Assembly: GCA_022360055.1 (NCBI GenBank)
Contig: JAKSDO010000044.1
Span: 1-51,511 of the forward strand
From: Cytophagales bacterium
GTDB taxonomy: Bacteria; Bacteroidota; Bacteroidia; Cytophagales; Cyclobacteriaceae
DNA length: 51,511 nucleotides
Direction of reading: 5' to 3'
Part shown: positions 22,982 to 32,437 of the stretch, in pieces
How positions within the stretch are numbered: position 1 is the stretch's first letter
Layout: each line of letters begins with the position of its first letter
The notes under the pieces: generated by a model
What the model was told of the DNA's origin: nothing
The model's input: the letters and a program-made list of their open reading frames with translations, nothing else
The model's database searches: none
Program-made: the position numbers and the translations under genes

Positions 22982-24811
22982 ATGAGGATCTTGTTTATTT
23001 TATGTTCTTTCATAATTGGTATTCATGATGCGATAGCCCAAATATCCTTTAAACCGATTGTCAAAAGCCGGGATGCCGGAACCGTAAATCTTAGGATTAG
23101 CGGATCGGAAAGGGACAGCACCAAACTGGAGCTTCCGTTTTGGGATGATTTTTCACGAACTTCCTATTTGCCGGATACATCGCACTGGTTTGTCGATGAT
23201 GGTACTTCAAATATTTCGGCGAGCCTGGGTATAGATCCTCCTACCGTGAATGTGGCGGTGTTTGACGGATGGAATTTGCTGGGGACACCGTACAGCTCTT
23301 CGCAATTGGAGGAAGGTGAAGGTGATAGTCTCGTGAGCAGATTTATTGACCTTTCCAAAATAAACCCCGCCCTGAGAGAGACGGTTTATATCAGTTTTTT
23401 CTGGCAAAAAGAGGGGAGGGGAGAAATGCCCGATGATGAAGATTTCATACGACTTCAGGCGATGGACTCGGAAAAGACCTGGAAAACGATTTGGAATAAA
23501 TCCGGCAGGGAAATCACAGATACGGATGTATTTACCCAGGAGATTATCCAGGTGAATGATCCGTCCTTTTATCACGCGTATTTCCAGTTTCGCTTTCAGA
23601 CTTTTGGCAATCTTTCGGGGGGATTTGACACCTGGAATATTGACTACGTTTATATGAATTTTAACAGGACGCCAACAGATTTGTTTTTTGAAGACAGAGC
23701 ACTGACAACCCCGCCGACCTCATGGCTGACGACCTATTCCGCCATGCCCTACGACCATTTCATATTGAATTTGGAGAACAACCTGGAACCTACGCGTGTA
23801 GGTGTTTCCAATCTCGACGACCAGGTACAACCCGTAGAGTACTATGCGCTGATCCGGGATTCCGTAAGAATATTTGATGAGATGAATCAGGGAACGCCTT
23901 TGAATTTAGCGCCAAATTCGATTGCCGAAATCGTGTCGGAGCCTATAGACCCGAATGCCTTTGATCCGGATGCAGACAGCATATCCCTGCTGTTGGAGAC
24001 CCGGTTTTTTATAAATTCCGGAGACTCTTCCAACTGGTTCGATAAATATGATTTTAGAAGCAACGATACGACCATAAGCATTACTGAACTGGCAGATGAA
24101 TTGGCGTATGATGACGGGACCGCCGAATGGGGCGCCGGATTGTCTCAAAAATCAGGAAAATTGGCCTATCGTTATATCATTCCGAAAAGTGATGCGATTA
24201 CTGCTTTAAAAATTTATTTTCCGGATTTCGTACCCTCTTCGGTCGGCAAAACCTTTACCTTGATTATTTGGGACGATCTGCTGCCAAATCGGGAAGGAAG
24301 GCTTTTAACGGAACAACATATTGTTCAGAAGTCCGGTAAGTTAAATGAGTTTACGACCTATACATTAGGCCGGCCCGTGGTAGTTTCCGATACATTTTAT
24401 ATTGGTTATGAGCAATCTGTTAATGATTTTTTTCCAATTGGTTTGGATAAATTCGGGAAAGCGCAAAGCGGGAATATATTTATCAATATTGATGGTGTCT
24501 GGGAATCTTCCAATATCATCGAAGGGAACCTGATGATTCGACCGGTTTTCGGATTTGAAAAAGCGGTAGGTTTTGAAGATGAACTGTTCGGGGACATCGT
24601 GATATACCCGAATCCGAATCGGGGAGATTTTTCAATCAAAGGAAATTTTGAACGCGCCAGCTTAACGGATATCAGGGGCTATTCAATCATGGAGATCAAA
24701 GGTGGAAGCGAGGATACTCAAATAATCATCACAAACAAAAGCAGCGGATTATACTTGCTGAATATCACAAAAGAAGGAAGGCACAGGACATTTAAAGTGA
24801 TCGTCAGGTAG
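22982..24811 (+). CDS. T9SS-exported protein of unknown function
   Basis: I use the ATG at 22982, 4 bp after the PASTA stop, because it starts the signal peptide (MRILFILCSFIIGIHDAIAQ). A GTG at 22952 would add ten residues and overlap the previous gene. The product has about 609 residues. The N-terminal part has jelly-roll-like features (LELPFWDDFSRT, FISFFW-type strands, FDTWNIDYVYMN), often seen in cell-surface proteins of Bacteroidota. The C-terminus is a type A sorting domain (IVIYPNPNRGDFSIKG ... GLYLLNI). No catalytic motif was recognised. Translational coupling to the PASTA gene is likely. Confidence 0.8.
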   Translation: MRILFILCSFIIGIHDAIAQISFKPIVKSRDAGTVNLRISGSERDSTKLELPFWDDFSRTSYLPDTSHWFVDDGTSNISASLGIDPPTVNVAVFDGWNLLGTPYSSSQLEEGEGDSLVSRFIDLSKINPALRETVYISFFWQKEGRGEMPDDEDFIRLQAMDSEKTWKTIWNKSGREITDTDVFTQEIIQVNDPSFYHAYFQFRFQTFGNLSGGFDTWNIDYVYMNFNRTPTDLFFEDRALTTPPTSWLTTYSAMPYDHFILNLENNLEPTRVGVSNLDDQVQPVEYYALIRDSVRIFDEMNQGTPLNLAPNSIAEIVSEPIDPNAFDPDADSISLLLETRFFINSGDSSNWFDKYDFRSNDTTISITELADELAYDDGTAEWGAGLSQKSGKLAYRYIIPKSDAITALKIYFPDFVPSSVGKTFTLIIWDDLLPNREGRLLTEQHIVQKSGKLNEFTTYTLGRPVVVSDTFYIGYEQSVNDFFPIGLDKFGKAQSGNIFINIDGVWESSNIIEGNLMIRPVFGFEKAVGFEDELFGDIVIYPNPNRGDFSIKGNFERASLTDIRGYSIMEIKGGSEDTQIIITNKSSGLYLLNITKEGRHRTFKVIVR

Positions 24812-24929
24812 GCAATCCCGAATACGGCCCGGGCGGCCTCAAAATATTAATAAACGAGTAATCTTTAGCATTTTTAATTAATAACAAACATATTTGCCGT
24901 CAAATTTTTAGAAACCAATATCATAGCAC

Positions 24930-25919
24930 ATGGGAGCGATTGTACCAGTAATAACAGCAGTAGGAGGATATGTCCCTGATTATGTTCTTACAAATCAGGA
25001 ATTGGAAGAAATGGTTGAAACCAACGATGAGTGGATAACTACCAGAACCGGGATTAAGGAAAGACGAATTCTTAAAGGAGAAAAATTGGGGACATCGGTC
25101 ATGGCAGTGAAGGCATTAAAACAACTGCTGGAGAAAAGCGGAACGGATCCGAAAGATATTGATGCCGTATTAATTGCGACAATTACGCCGGATTATTTCT
25201 TTCCTACAACAGCCAACCTTGTGGCAACGGAAGCGGGGTGTGTAAATGCCTTGAGTTTTGATATGGCTGCTGCGTGTTCAGGATTTATTTATGCGCTTGA
25301 GACCGGAGCAAATTATATCCGATCCGGGAATTACAAAAAAATTGCCGTCATTGGCGCGGATAAGATGTCGGGTATTACCAACTATAAAGACAGGAATAGC
25401 TGCATTTTATTCGGGGACGGAGCCGCCGGTGTATTGATCGAACCAAGCGAAGATGGACTCGGCATCCAGGACACCATTCTCCGGAGCGATGCTGTCGGAA
25501 AGGAACTCATATACCTCAAGGGCGGGGGGTCCGTAAACCCGCCGACCCATGAAACAATAGATGCCGGGTTGCACAACTTTTACCAGGATGGAAAAAGTGT
25601 GTTTAAATACGCGGTCACTTCCATGGCAGGCGTTGCCGCGGAGATCATGAAGCGAAATCACCTAAAAGGAGAAGACATTGCCTACCTTGTACCTCATCAG
25701 GCCAATAAGCGGATTATTGATGCCACAGCAAATCGCATGGAGGTAGGCCCGGAAAAGGTGATGCTCAATATCCAGCGATACGGGAATACGACGGCAGCTA
25801 CAATTCCATTATGTCTTTGGGATTATGAAGACAAACTGAAAAAAGGAGATAACCTGATCCTTGCTGCATTTGGAGGAGGATTTACCTGGGGGTCGATGTA
25901 CCTTCGGTGGGCTTACTAG
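24930..25919 (+). CDS. fabH: Beta-ketoacyl-ACP synthase III
   Basis: KAS III starts fatty-acid synthesis by condensing an acyl-CoA primer with malonyl-ACP. The 329-residue protein has the catalytic triad C116 ([11 protein letters not shown]), H256 (VPHQANKRI) and N286 ([11 protein letters not shown]), plus the terminal FGGGFTWGS motif. The N-terminal [14 protein letters not shown] is the family's CoA-binding arginine region. The length is normal. It lies alone on the plus strand and its stop overlaps by four bases the stop of the convergent dehydrogenase gene. Confidence 0.95.
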   Translation: MGAIVPVITAVGGYVPDYVLTNQELEEMVETNDEWITTRTGIKERRILKGEKLGTSVMAVKALKQLLEKSGTDPKDIDAVLIATITPDYFFPTTANLVATEAGCVNALSFDMAAACSGFIYALETGANYIRSGNYKKIAVIGADKMSGITNYKDRNSCILFGDGAAGVLIEPSEDGLGIQDTILRSDAVGKELIYLKGGGSVNPPTHETIDAGLHNFYQDGKSVFKYAVTSMAGVAAEIMKRNHLKGEDIAYLVPHQANKRIIDATANRMEVGPEKVMLNIQRYGNTTAATIPLCLWDYEDKLKKGDNLILAAFGGGFTWGSMYLRWAY

Positions 25920-26860
25920 GTGTTTGTCCTCAGATAAGCTTCGATATTTTCACAGACAATATCGACAAGTTTTGTCCTTGATTCCATACTTGCCCAGGCG
26001 TTGTGAGGAGTAAGTATGAGATTTTGCGGATATTTTACTTTTAGAAGCGGGTTGTCCGCATCAATAGGTTCTCTTTCAAAAACATCCATACAAGCTCCGT
26101 GTATGGTCCGGGAGTTTATCGCTTCTGCCAGAGCCGCTTCGTCTACGATCCCTCCACGCCCGACGTTAATTATAATGGCCGTTGGTTTCATGATCGGGAA
26201 CTGGTTTGAAGAGATCAGGTTTTTTGTCTGCTCGTTCAGGGGCGCATGAACCGATATGATATCGGAGGTTTTCAATAATTCTTCAAATTCCAGTCGAGGG
26301 TAATCCTGAGAAGTATTTTTACCGGAAGTCGAATAATAAATAACCTCAGCATTAAATCCCGAGGCAATTCTGGCCACGGCTTTACCGATATTCCCCAACC
26401 CGATAATACCGAATCTCTTATTGTTTAATTCCGTAATAGCAGGTCCGAAATGTGTAAAAATATCACTTTTCGAATACCTGTTGGATTTTACGTAATGGTC
26501 GAAATAGTCGATACGGTTTAACAGTTGAAGGAGACAGGCAAACGTATGTTGTGCTACGCTATTGGAGCTATAACCAACGGCATTTTTGACTGCAATTCCT
26601 TTTTCTTCGGCAGCGTATAAATCTACATTGTTCGTGCCTGTGGCACTGATACAAATAAGTTTGAGGTTGGGACAATTATTTATAATATGTTTATCGATAA
26701 TCACCTTATTGGTAATTACGATTTCAGCATCCCCGATATTTTGAATGGTCTCGGTTGATCCGGTGGTTTCAAAAGTCGTGACCTGACCATAGGCCGATAA
26801 CCTGGAAAGGTTTGGAACCTTACCCAGGGTTTTAGCATCAAGAATGGAAATTTTTCTCAT
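25916..26860 (-). CDS. D-2-hydroxyacid dehydrogenase (NAD-dependent)
   Basis: I take the ATG at 26860 ([13 protein letters not shown]), giving 314 residues; the frame is open to 26896. The NAD-binding Rossmann motif [13 protein letters not shown], the catalytic Arg in [10 protein letters not shown], the Glu in the [10 protein letters not shown] segment and the His in LTPHNAW give the usual R/E/H set. Closest by feel are the glycerate/hydroxypyruvate reductase types (HPR/GyaR), but lactate or other short 2-hydroxy acids cannot be excluded. It is convergent with fabH with overlapping stop codons. Confidence 0.9.
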   Translation of the reverse strand: MRKISILDAKTLGKVPNLSRLSAYGQVTTFETTGSTETIQNIGDAEIVITNKVIIDKHIINNCPNLKLICISATGTNNVDLYAAEEKGIAVKNAVGYSSNSVAQHTFACLLQLLNRIDYFDHYVKSNRYSKSDIFTHFGPAITELNNKRFGIIGLGNIGKAVARIASGFNAEVIYYSTSGKNTSQDYPRLEFEELLKTSDIISVHAPLNEQTKNLISSNQFPIMKPTAIIINVGRGGIVDEAALAEAINSRTIHGACMDVFEREPIDADNPLLKVKYPQNLILTPHNAWASMESRTKLVDIVCENIEAYLRTNT

Positions 26861-26946
26861 GTATTTTCGAACGGAAATTAAAATTGCTGGTAACAAAAAT
26901 ATTGATCGTCCGATAAATTAAAAAATTGACAACGACCGGTGCCCGA

Positions 26947-27111
26947 TTATTTTTTATTCTTTTTGGCTTTGGGATATTCCGTGTGTCCGTATTGTATGGA
27001 GTTGTAATACTTTAGTTTCTTTTTCCCTTCGTAACTGTTAAAGGAGTATTTGGCTTTACATGCAGTGAGCGCCATCAGCGTTACGATCAATATTTTGGCC
27101 AGATGTTTCAT
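26947..27111 (-). CDS. Small lipoprotein
   Basis: From the ATG at 27111 the product has 54 residues: a signal sequence with lipobox (TLMALTACKA, acylated Cys about residue 18) and a short Tyr/Lys-rich mature part (KLKYYNSIQYGHTEYPK). Tiny lipoproteins with this tail are widespread hypothetical proteins in Bacteroidota. Function unknown. A longer frame to 27135 is less likely because the signal peptide would be displaced. Confidence 0.6.
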   Translation of the reverse strand: MKHLAKILIVTLMALTACKAKYSFNSYEGKKKLKYYNSIQYGHTEYPKAKKNKK

Positions 27112-27346
27112 TACAATCAATGGTTGAATGTTCAATAATAGTTGGATGGATGTTTTGTTGCCGTTAAATTAAAACCAGAATAGCATCCGAGACAGGTTTA
27201 GGTAATCTTTAGTAACTTTTTTGATGTTGGTTTAAGTGTTTCTTATGCCGGTTAATCATTAAATTTTTCCCGCGCGATTGTAACCAAACAGACTATTATC
27301 ATGTTACATTTTCAGTAATTATAGATTTTCATCTTATATTTATCAA

Positions 27347-27949
27347 GTGGATACCAGAGGACGACTTTTCCTTTTACTCGCCTTATCGATATGCAATTGG
27401 ACGGCGTATGGTCAAGTGCCGGAGGTCTTGGATAGTTTGTCCGAAGACAATAAGAGATTTGATCTTTATATGGCTCCCGGATACAGTTTAAACGAGTTTG
27501 TTGAGACAAATGCTTCCTTCGGGGGGATCAGTTTGGGAATTACATACAAAAAAAGACTGGATTTGAGTTTTTCTTTTTCTGCAATACTTGATAGTTTCAA
27601 AAAGCAGATCATTTTTCCCTCCACACATAAATACGATCAGAAAAATTTTGGGATCCGGGGTCAGTATTCTTTTTTTAATACGCGTATAAGGCCAAATACC
27701 GGATTGGCCTATAAATATTGCCGGGCTTATTGGAATCCCCTGAACGATTCAAACGAAACGTTCGACAATAACTTTAGCATGTACGAGTTTTTTATTGGGG
27801 CAGACTGGTTCGTTAGTGAAGTATTTTCACTGAATGTAAGCGGAGGCTATAATATGGCCGGTGGAATTGATCTTGTGGGCCTTAGCGATAAGGACTACCA
27901 TGGTTTCGTATTAAATTTGATGTTTCGGGTACGACTATTAAAATTCTGA
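27347..27949 (+). CDS. Probable outer-membrane beta-barrel protein
   Basis: The 200-residue product starts at a GTG and has a signal peptide (RLFLLLALSICNWTAYGQ). The mature part alternates polar and aromatic residues as in small OmpW/OmpX-like barrels: FDLYMAPGYSLNEFV, FGISL-type strands, NTGLAYKYCRAYW, FFIGADWFVSEVFSLNVSGGYN, and a terminal strand GFVLNLMFRVRLLKF. It precedes a beta-lactamase-fold lipoprotein by 2 bp, so they are probably co-translated. Specific role unknown. Confidence 0.6.
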   Translation: MDTRGRLFLLLALSICNWTAYGQVPEVLDSLSEDNKRFDLYMAPGYSLNEFVETNASFGGISLGITYKKRLDLSFSFSAILDSFKKQIIFPSTHKYDQKNFGIRGQYSFFNTRIRPNTGLAYKYCRAYWNPLNDSNETFDNNFSMYEFFIGADWFVSEVFSLNVSGGYNMAGGIDLVGLSDKDYHGFVLNLMFRVRLLKF

Positions 27950-27951
27950 TT

Positions 27952-29046
27952 TTGAAATCGTATAGACTTTGGTTCTTGCTGGCGATTCTGTTTTGTGCTT
28001 GTGAAAGAGAGCATCCTTCCCCAAAGGCATTTCTCACTTATGGGCACCCGGCGGGTGTACATATTGACTCGGATAAGCTTGACGAATTAAACAGGAAGAT
28101 CCATGGCGGATCTTTTGGGGATATTCACAGCCTCATTATACTCCGGAACGATCGATTGGTATTTGAGAATTATTATTCGAATCATCAAAGATCAGATTTG
28201 CACCCGGTCGGAGCCGCGACTCAAAGTATAGTTTCCGTATTGACAGGAATAGCCCTTGCGCAGGATTCAACGCTCGGCATTACGGACAGAATTGTGGATT
28301 TTTTCCCGGAATACAGTCATTTGTTTGAGAATATTCCTCAGAAGGATCAAATCGAAATAAGGCATTTGATGTCCAATACTTCCGGTCTTTGGTGGGATGA
28401 ATGGACGCATCCGTTCGGAAGTGAAGAAAATGACGCCTATGTAATGTCGAAAAGCGATGATTGGATCTTTGCCGTATTGGCCACTCCCATGATTCGCGAA
28501 CCCGGTTTTGAATTTAACTACAACAGCGGAAATGGTATTTTGATGGCGCCCGTATTGGAAAAACTCACCGGGACAGAGCTTGAACAATTTGCCGAGGAGC
28601 GTCTATTCACGCCTCTGAACATCCAAAATTGGAAATGGGACCGGATACCCGGAGGCTATGTAAATACTTCATGGGGATTGCATTTAAGGCCTGTGGATAT
28701 GGCAAAAATCGGATATTTATTATTGAAAAACGGCAGATGGTCGGAAGAAATAATATTTGATGAATCATGGAGCTTCGGATCCACCAGAAGCAGAAGAAAC
28801 GTGTCGTCTTTGTTTAATTACGGGTATTTTTGGTGGAGATTTACGGAATATTCAAATATCGTTCAATCGTTGCGCAAAAATGATGTGTTCTTTTCCTGGG
28901 GTGACGGCGGGCAATTTATTTTTGTAATTCCTCACCTGGACATGGTGGTAGTAACCACTGCAGGGAACCATATGAACAACGATTTGATGGCGATGGAGAT
29001 GCTTAGAGATTACATATTAAGCGCCGTACTCGATCGATACCTATAA
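27952..29046 (+). CDS. Beta-lactamase-fold (class C/esterase-like) lipoprotein lacking the catalytic Ser and Lys
   Basis: The 364-residue product starts at a TTG and has a lipoprotein-like N-terminus (LLAILFCAC). The fold of the serine beta-lactamase/EstB family is clear: RHLMSNTSGLWWDE, FEFNYNSGNGILMAPVLEKLTG (Tyr of the second motif about Y190), FTPLNIQNWKW, and SWGDGGQFIFVIPHLDMVV. The nucleophile motif SxxK, normally SVTKS, reads AATQS (A88 and Q91 in place of Ser and Lys). As both catalytic residues are missing, it is probably a non-hydrolytic binding or regulatory protein. The rest of the gene is intact, so it is not a decayed pseudogene. It follows a barrel protein gene by 2 bp. Confidence 0.82.
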   Translation: MKSYRLWFLLAILFCACEREHPSPKAFLTYGHPAGVHIDSDKLDELNRKIHGGSFGDIHSLIILRNDRLVFENYYSNHQRSDLHPVGAATQSIVSVLTGIALAQDSTLGITDRIVDFFPEYSHLFENIPQKDQIEIRHLMSNTSGLWWDEWTHPFGSEENDAYVMSKSDDWIFAVLATPMIREPGFEFNYNSGNGILMAPVLEKLTGTELEQFAEERLFTPLNIQNWKWDRIPGGYVNTSWGLHLRPVDMAKIGYLLLKNGRWSEEIIFDESWSFGSTRSRRNVSSLFNYGYFWWRFTEYSNIVQSLRKNDVFFSWGDGGQFIFVIPHLDMVVVTTAGNHMNNDLMAMEMLRDYILSAVLDRYL

Positions 29047-29129
29047 TTTATTTGCCCGGTGATTAATTTTTTTTGAATTCGGACGTTAATTTAAGAGCGA
29101 TCTATTGTTTGAGATTACTTATAGCGCAA

Positions 29130-29693
29130 ATGAGAATTATTTACATTCCTGTTTTGTTACTTGCAGTAGCGTGTAGCCCAAAGTTCAAAATTCAGACCGA
29201 TACGCCATTTCCGGGCGATTTTAAAAGCTACCGCTCATTCAAGTTCTACAATCCCAAAAATATGCCGGCGTCAAACTTTGCATTTGAGGAAGAAGATAAA
29301 AAGGTCATTTTCGATGCAGTGGGTGACGAAATGATAGCAAGAGGCTACAAAAGCGTTCAGGATGCGGATTTGATGATAAAAATTCAGGGAGGGACCAAAA
29401 GTACCATCGAGATTAAAAATGAAGACCGGTATTATCCCTATGATTACAACTCTTACAATTATTACCGATACGGCAGGTATAACGATTATTACAACAGGCC
29501 TCAGGATCAATCCAAAAAAGAATCTTCGATTATCATCGATGTCATCGATATCAAAAAAGATAAAATTGTCTGGCAGGGCGTCGGCATAGGAACTTTGAAG
29601 AAAAATGAAGGCCTGAACGAAATACAGATCAGGGAAGCGATTACAAACATTTTTTTGGAATACCCTTACCGGGCAGGCTCGCCCAGTGAGTAA
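29130..29693 (+). CDS. DUF4136-like lipoprotein
   Basis: The likely start is the ATG at 29130, giving 187 residues with a lipobox (VLLLAVACSPKF). The mature protein fits DUF4136: FKSYRSFKFYNP, a segment with AVGDEMIARGYKSVQDADLMIKI, a Tyr/Arg/Asn-rich low-complexity loop (NSYNYYRYGRYNDYYNRP), then IIIDVIDIKKDKIVWQGVGIGTL and a final helix with REAITNIF. Family members are envelope lipoproteins without a settled function. It stands between the pseudoenzyme and the sugar kinase gene. Confidence 0.75.
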   Translation: MRIIYIPVLLLAVACSPKFKIQTDTPFPGDFKSYRSFKFYNPKNMPASNFAFEEEDKKVIFDAVGDEMIARGYKSVQDADLMIKIQGGTKSTIEIKNEDRYYPYDYNSYNYYRYGRYNDYYNRPQDQSKKESSIIIDVIDIKKDKIVWQGVGIGTLKKNEGLNEIQIREAITNIFLEYPYRAGSPSE

Positions 29694-29746
29694 GAAACGT
29701 TCCATAATTATTGGTATAATTTAATTATTTATATAAAAAATCCTAT

Positions 29747-29754
29747 TATATTTG
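29747..29754 (+). promoter_or_regulatory. -7 box (TATATTTG) before the kinase/uridylyltransferase pair
   Basis: TATATTTG matches TAnnTTTG and lies 33 bp before the kinase ATG. No -33 element at the normal distance is obvious in the AT-rich sequence upstream. Confidence 0.35.
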
Positions 29755-29786
29755 GTGACTTTTTGGCACAACGATAATAAAGCTTT

Positions 29787-30782
29787 ATGATTTTTGAATC
29801 CAGGGCATATGCCCGCGCTGGTTTATTGGGCAATCCGTCCGATGGATATTTCGGCAAAACAATCTCCATAGTCGTACGAAATTTCGGAGCACACATTTCT
29901 CTTTATGAATCACCGGAATTGCAAATTGAACAGCAGGATGTAGACCGGAATATTTTTAGAAATATTTATAAATTGGTCGAATCCGTTGATTTGACGGGAT
30001 ATTATGGAGGTGATCGTTTGATAAAGGCGGCAATAAAAAAATTCTGCGAGTATTGTGATAAGAAGTCGATCCGGCTTCATGGAAAGAATTTTACGGTGAG
30101 GTACAGATCTTCAATCCCCAGACAAGTAGGGTTGGCAGGGTCGAGCGCAATAATTACCGCCACTATTAGAGCGCTCATGGCTTTTTATGGAGTGAAGGTC
30201 AGAAAGGAAGAATTGCCAAATCTGGTGCTTTCCGTTGAAACCGAGGAGCTTGGAATAAATGCCGGATTACAGGACCGGGTGATACAAACCTATGAAGGGT
30301 GTGTATATATGGATTTTGATAAAAGCATTTTGGAATCTCAGGGCTACGGCCATTATGAAAGCATTGATCCCGGATTGCTGCCCAACCTGTATATTGCATA
30401 TAAGACCGACCTTGGGAAGGTGTCCGGGGCCGTATTCAATGATGTAAAGGTCAGGTTTTTAGAGGGCGATCCCCAGGTTGTCGACACACTGGCGGAAATC
30501 GGAGAAAATGCCGCCGAGGGTAAAAAGGCAATTCTGGAAGGTGATTCGAAAAGATTGGCCGATCTTGTGAATAAGAATTTCGATTTGCGGTCCAGGATTT
30601 TCGCGATAAGCGACAGCAACATGGAGCTTGTGGAAACTGCCAGAAAATGCGGGGCTTCTGCAAAATTTACCGGCTCAGGCGGGTCGATCATAGGTACCTA
30701 CGAAAATGATGAGACGTTGCGCTGCCTTATCATAAATATGAAGAAATTAAATGCGCGCGTGATAAAACCATTCATAAATTAG
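29787..30782 (+). CDS. GHMP kinase, glucuronokinase-like
   Basis: The 331-residue protein belongs to the GHMP kinases: motif 1 YARAGLLGNPSDGYFGKTIS (residues 8-27), motif 2 GLAGSSA (115-121) for ATP, and motif 3 KFTGSGGSIIG near residue 290. Whole stretches resemble what I recall of plant glucuronokinase: GNPSD-YFG-TIS, GYYGG-RL, IPRQ-GL-GSSAI, ELGI-AGLQDRV-Q-Y-G and MDF. Plant glucuronokinase makes glucuronate 1-phosphate from glucuronate and ATP. The next gene, 8 bp downstream, is a UTP-dependent uridylyltransferase, which would complete a route to UDP-glucuronate. Substrate is inferred; galacturonate or another sugar is possible. Confidence 0.8.
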   Translation: MIFESRAYARAGLLGNPSDGYFGKTISIVVRNFGAHISLYESPELQIEQQDVDRNIFRNIYKLVESVDLTGYYGGDRLIKAAIKKFCEYCDKKSIRLHGKNFTVRYRSSIPRQVGLAGSSAIITATIRALMAFYGVKVRKEELPNLVLSVETEELGINAGLQDRVIQTYEGCVYMDFDKSILESQGYGHYESIDPGLLPNLYIAYKTDLGKVSGAVFNDVKVRFLEGDPQVVDTLAEIGENAAEGKKAILEGDSKRLADLVNKNFDLRSRIFAISDSNMELVETARKCGASAKFTGSGGSIIGTYENDETLRCLIINMKKLNARVIKPFIN

Positions 30783-30790
30783 AATACAAA

Positions 30791-31666
30791 ATGATTAAAA
30801 AAGCAGTAATACCGGCAGCCGGACTCGGAACAAGATTTTTACCTGCCACAAAAGCACAACCAAAGGAAATGCTGCCCATCATCGATACGCCTACGATTCA
30901 ATATGTTGTCCAGGAGGCGGTGGATTCGGGTATTGAAGATATACTCATTATTAGCGGAAGGAATAAGCGGGCTATGGAAGATCATTTTGACAGGAATACC
31001 GAGCTCGAGGATCGCCTTACAAAGGCAGAAAAGGATACACTTTTTAATGAGATCCGGCATATTGCAGATATGGCCAATATTCACTATGTAAGACAAAAAG
31101 AGATCCGGGGCCTTGGGGATGCTATCTATTACGCCCGCTTTCATACGGGTAACGAACCCTTTGCAGTACTGCTTGGCGATACCATCATCAATTCCGTAAT
31201 GCCCGTCACCCAGCAATTGATTGATGTATATGAACAGTATCAGGCGACGACTGTCGCCGTAGAGGTTGTGCCGAAGGAAAAAGTCTCCAGATACGGTATA
31301 ATTGGCGGCGAAAAAATCAGTGATCAAATTATGGAAGTAACCGATTTCATTGAGAAGCCTTCCGTAAAGGAAGCGCCATCAAATCTTGCAATCGCGGGAA
31401 GATATATACTTACTCCGGAGATCTATCCGGCGCTGGAACAAACTCCCAAAGGGAAAAATAACGAACTTCAATTGACGGACGCGCTCATGAATCTAACGCG
31501 TAAAGAGCTTATTGTATCCCATACGATTGAAGGTAAGCGATATGATATTGGAAATAAGCTTGACTACCTGAAGACGACGGTTGAATATGCGCTTCGAAGA
31601 AAAGAGTTTGCGAAACCATTTTTCGAGTACCTCAAAAAAATCGTAGAGGAGAATCATATCGAATAA
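30791..31666 (+). CDS. UTP--glucose-1-phosphate uridylyltransferase family (GalU-type)
   Basis: The 291-residue protein has the bacterial GalU pattern: AVIPAAGLGTRFLPATKAQ (nucleotide loop), KEMLPIIDTPTIQYVVQEAV, LLGDTI (metal Asp), EVVPKEKVSRYGII, DFIEKP, AIAGRYIL and a C-terminal GKRYDIGNKLDYLKTTVEYAL. It converts a sugar 1-phosphate and UTP to UDP-sugar and pyrophosphate. Alone it would be annotated as GalU for UDP-glucose. Its position 8 bp behind a glucuronokinase-like kinase raises the alternative that it uses glucuronate 1-phosphate or has broad specificity. Confidence 0.92.
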   Translation: MIKKAVIPAAGLGTRFLPATKAQPKEMLPIIDTPTIQYVVQEAVDSGIEDILIISGRNKRAMEDHFDRNTELEDRLTKAEKDTLFNEIRHIADMANIHYVRQKEIRGLGDAIYYARFHTGNEPFAVLLGDTIINSVMPVTQQLIDVYEQYQATTVAVEVVPKEKVSRYGIIGGEKISDQIMEVTDFIEKPSVKEAPSNLAIAGRYILTPEIYPALEQTPKGKNNELQLTDALMNLTRKELIVSHTIEGKRYDIGNKLDYLKTTVEYALRRKEFAKPFFEYLKKIVEENHIE

Positions 31667-31879
31667 CGGACTCGATACCCCGTCCGAACAATCATTGTAC
31701 CTTACCTGCCCGTCGCAGCCGCAGTTTTAACCGTTACGGGGCAGCGTATATCCCATTGGTACATTATTTCTGTCTTTCCTTTTAGATGCAATATCTCGTC
31801 GATCCATTAATTTTATTCCTGTAAAGGGCAACCTTTAACACGTCAGATTGTCCTTAGGTAAATATTAAATTCAAAACGT

Positions 31880-32437
31880 TTGCAAACCGGTCGGAAGTCA
31901 ATTCATAGTTATTTGATATTGAAGTGTCAGGAGGGTGACCGCAGAGCTCAGAATGAGCTTTTTAAACTTTACGCAAATGCCATGTATAATATTTGTCGAA
32001 GAATGATGGGAACAGAAGACGATGCAAAGGATGTGCTGCAGGATTCATTTATCCATGCATTCACGAAAATAAAAGGGCTCAGGAATGCCGATACATTTTC
32101 CGCCTGGATTAAGCGAATCGTAATTAACCATTGCATCAATGCGCTAAAGAAGAAACATATCGTTACGGATGATCTCGATGATCATTTGGCATTTCAGGTT
32201 CAGGAATCCACCGAAGACCCGGACGAAATCAAATATGAAGCCAGAAAAATAATGGATGCGATCGACCGGATTTCGGAGGGATGCAAGACTGTTCTGAACC
32301 TTTACCTTTTTGACGGATACGATCATAAAGAAATCGCACAAATACTAAATATCTCGGAATCGGCTTCCAAAGCCCAGTACAGCAAGGCAAAAGCAAAGGT
32401 CAGAAAAATTTTGGCGGAAGAAAATAGCAGGTCATGA
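31880..32437 (+). CDS. ECF-family RNA polymerase sigma factor
   Basis: The 185-residue product starts at a TTG. It shows region 2 (RAQNELFKLYANAMYNICRR, DDAKDVLQDSFIHAF, FSAWIKRIVINHCIN) and region 4 (LNLYLFDGYDHKEIAQILN followed by SESASKAQYSKAKAKVRKIL). It resembles the sigma factors that pair with small membrane anti-sigma proteins in Bacteroidota. Its stop overlaps the start of the next gene (ATGA), which encodes a single-TM protein that is the likely partner. Confidence 0.93.
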   Translation: MQTGRKSIHSYLILKCQEGDRRAQNELFKLYANAMYNICRRMMGTEDDAKDVLQDSFIHAFTKIKGLRNADTFSAWIKRIVINHCINALKKKHIVTDDLDDHLAFQVQESTEDPDEIKYEARKIMDAIDRISEGCKTVLNLYLFDGYDHKEIAQILNISESASKAQYSKAKAKVRKILAEENSRS

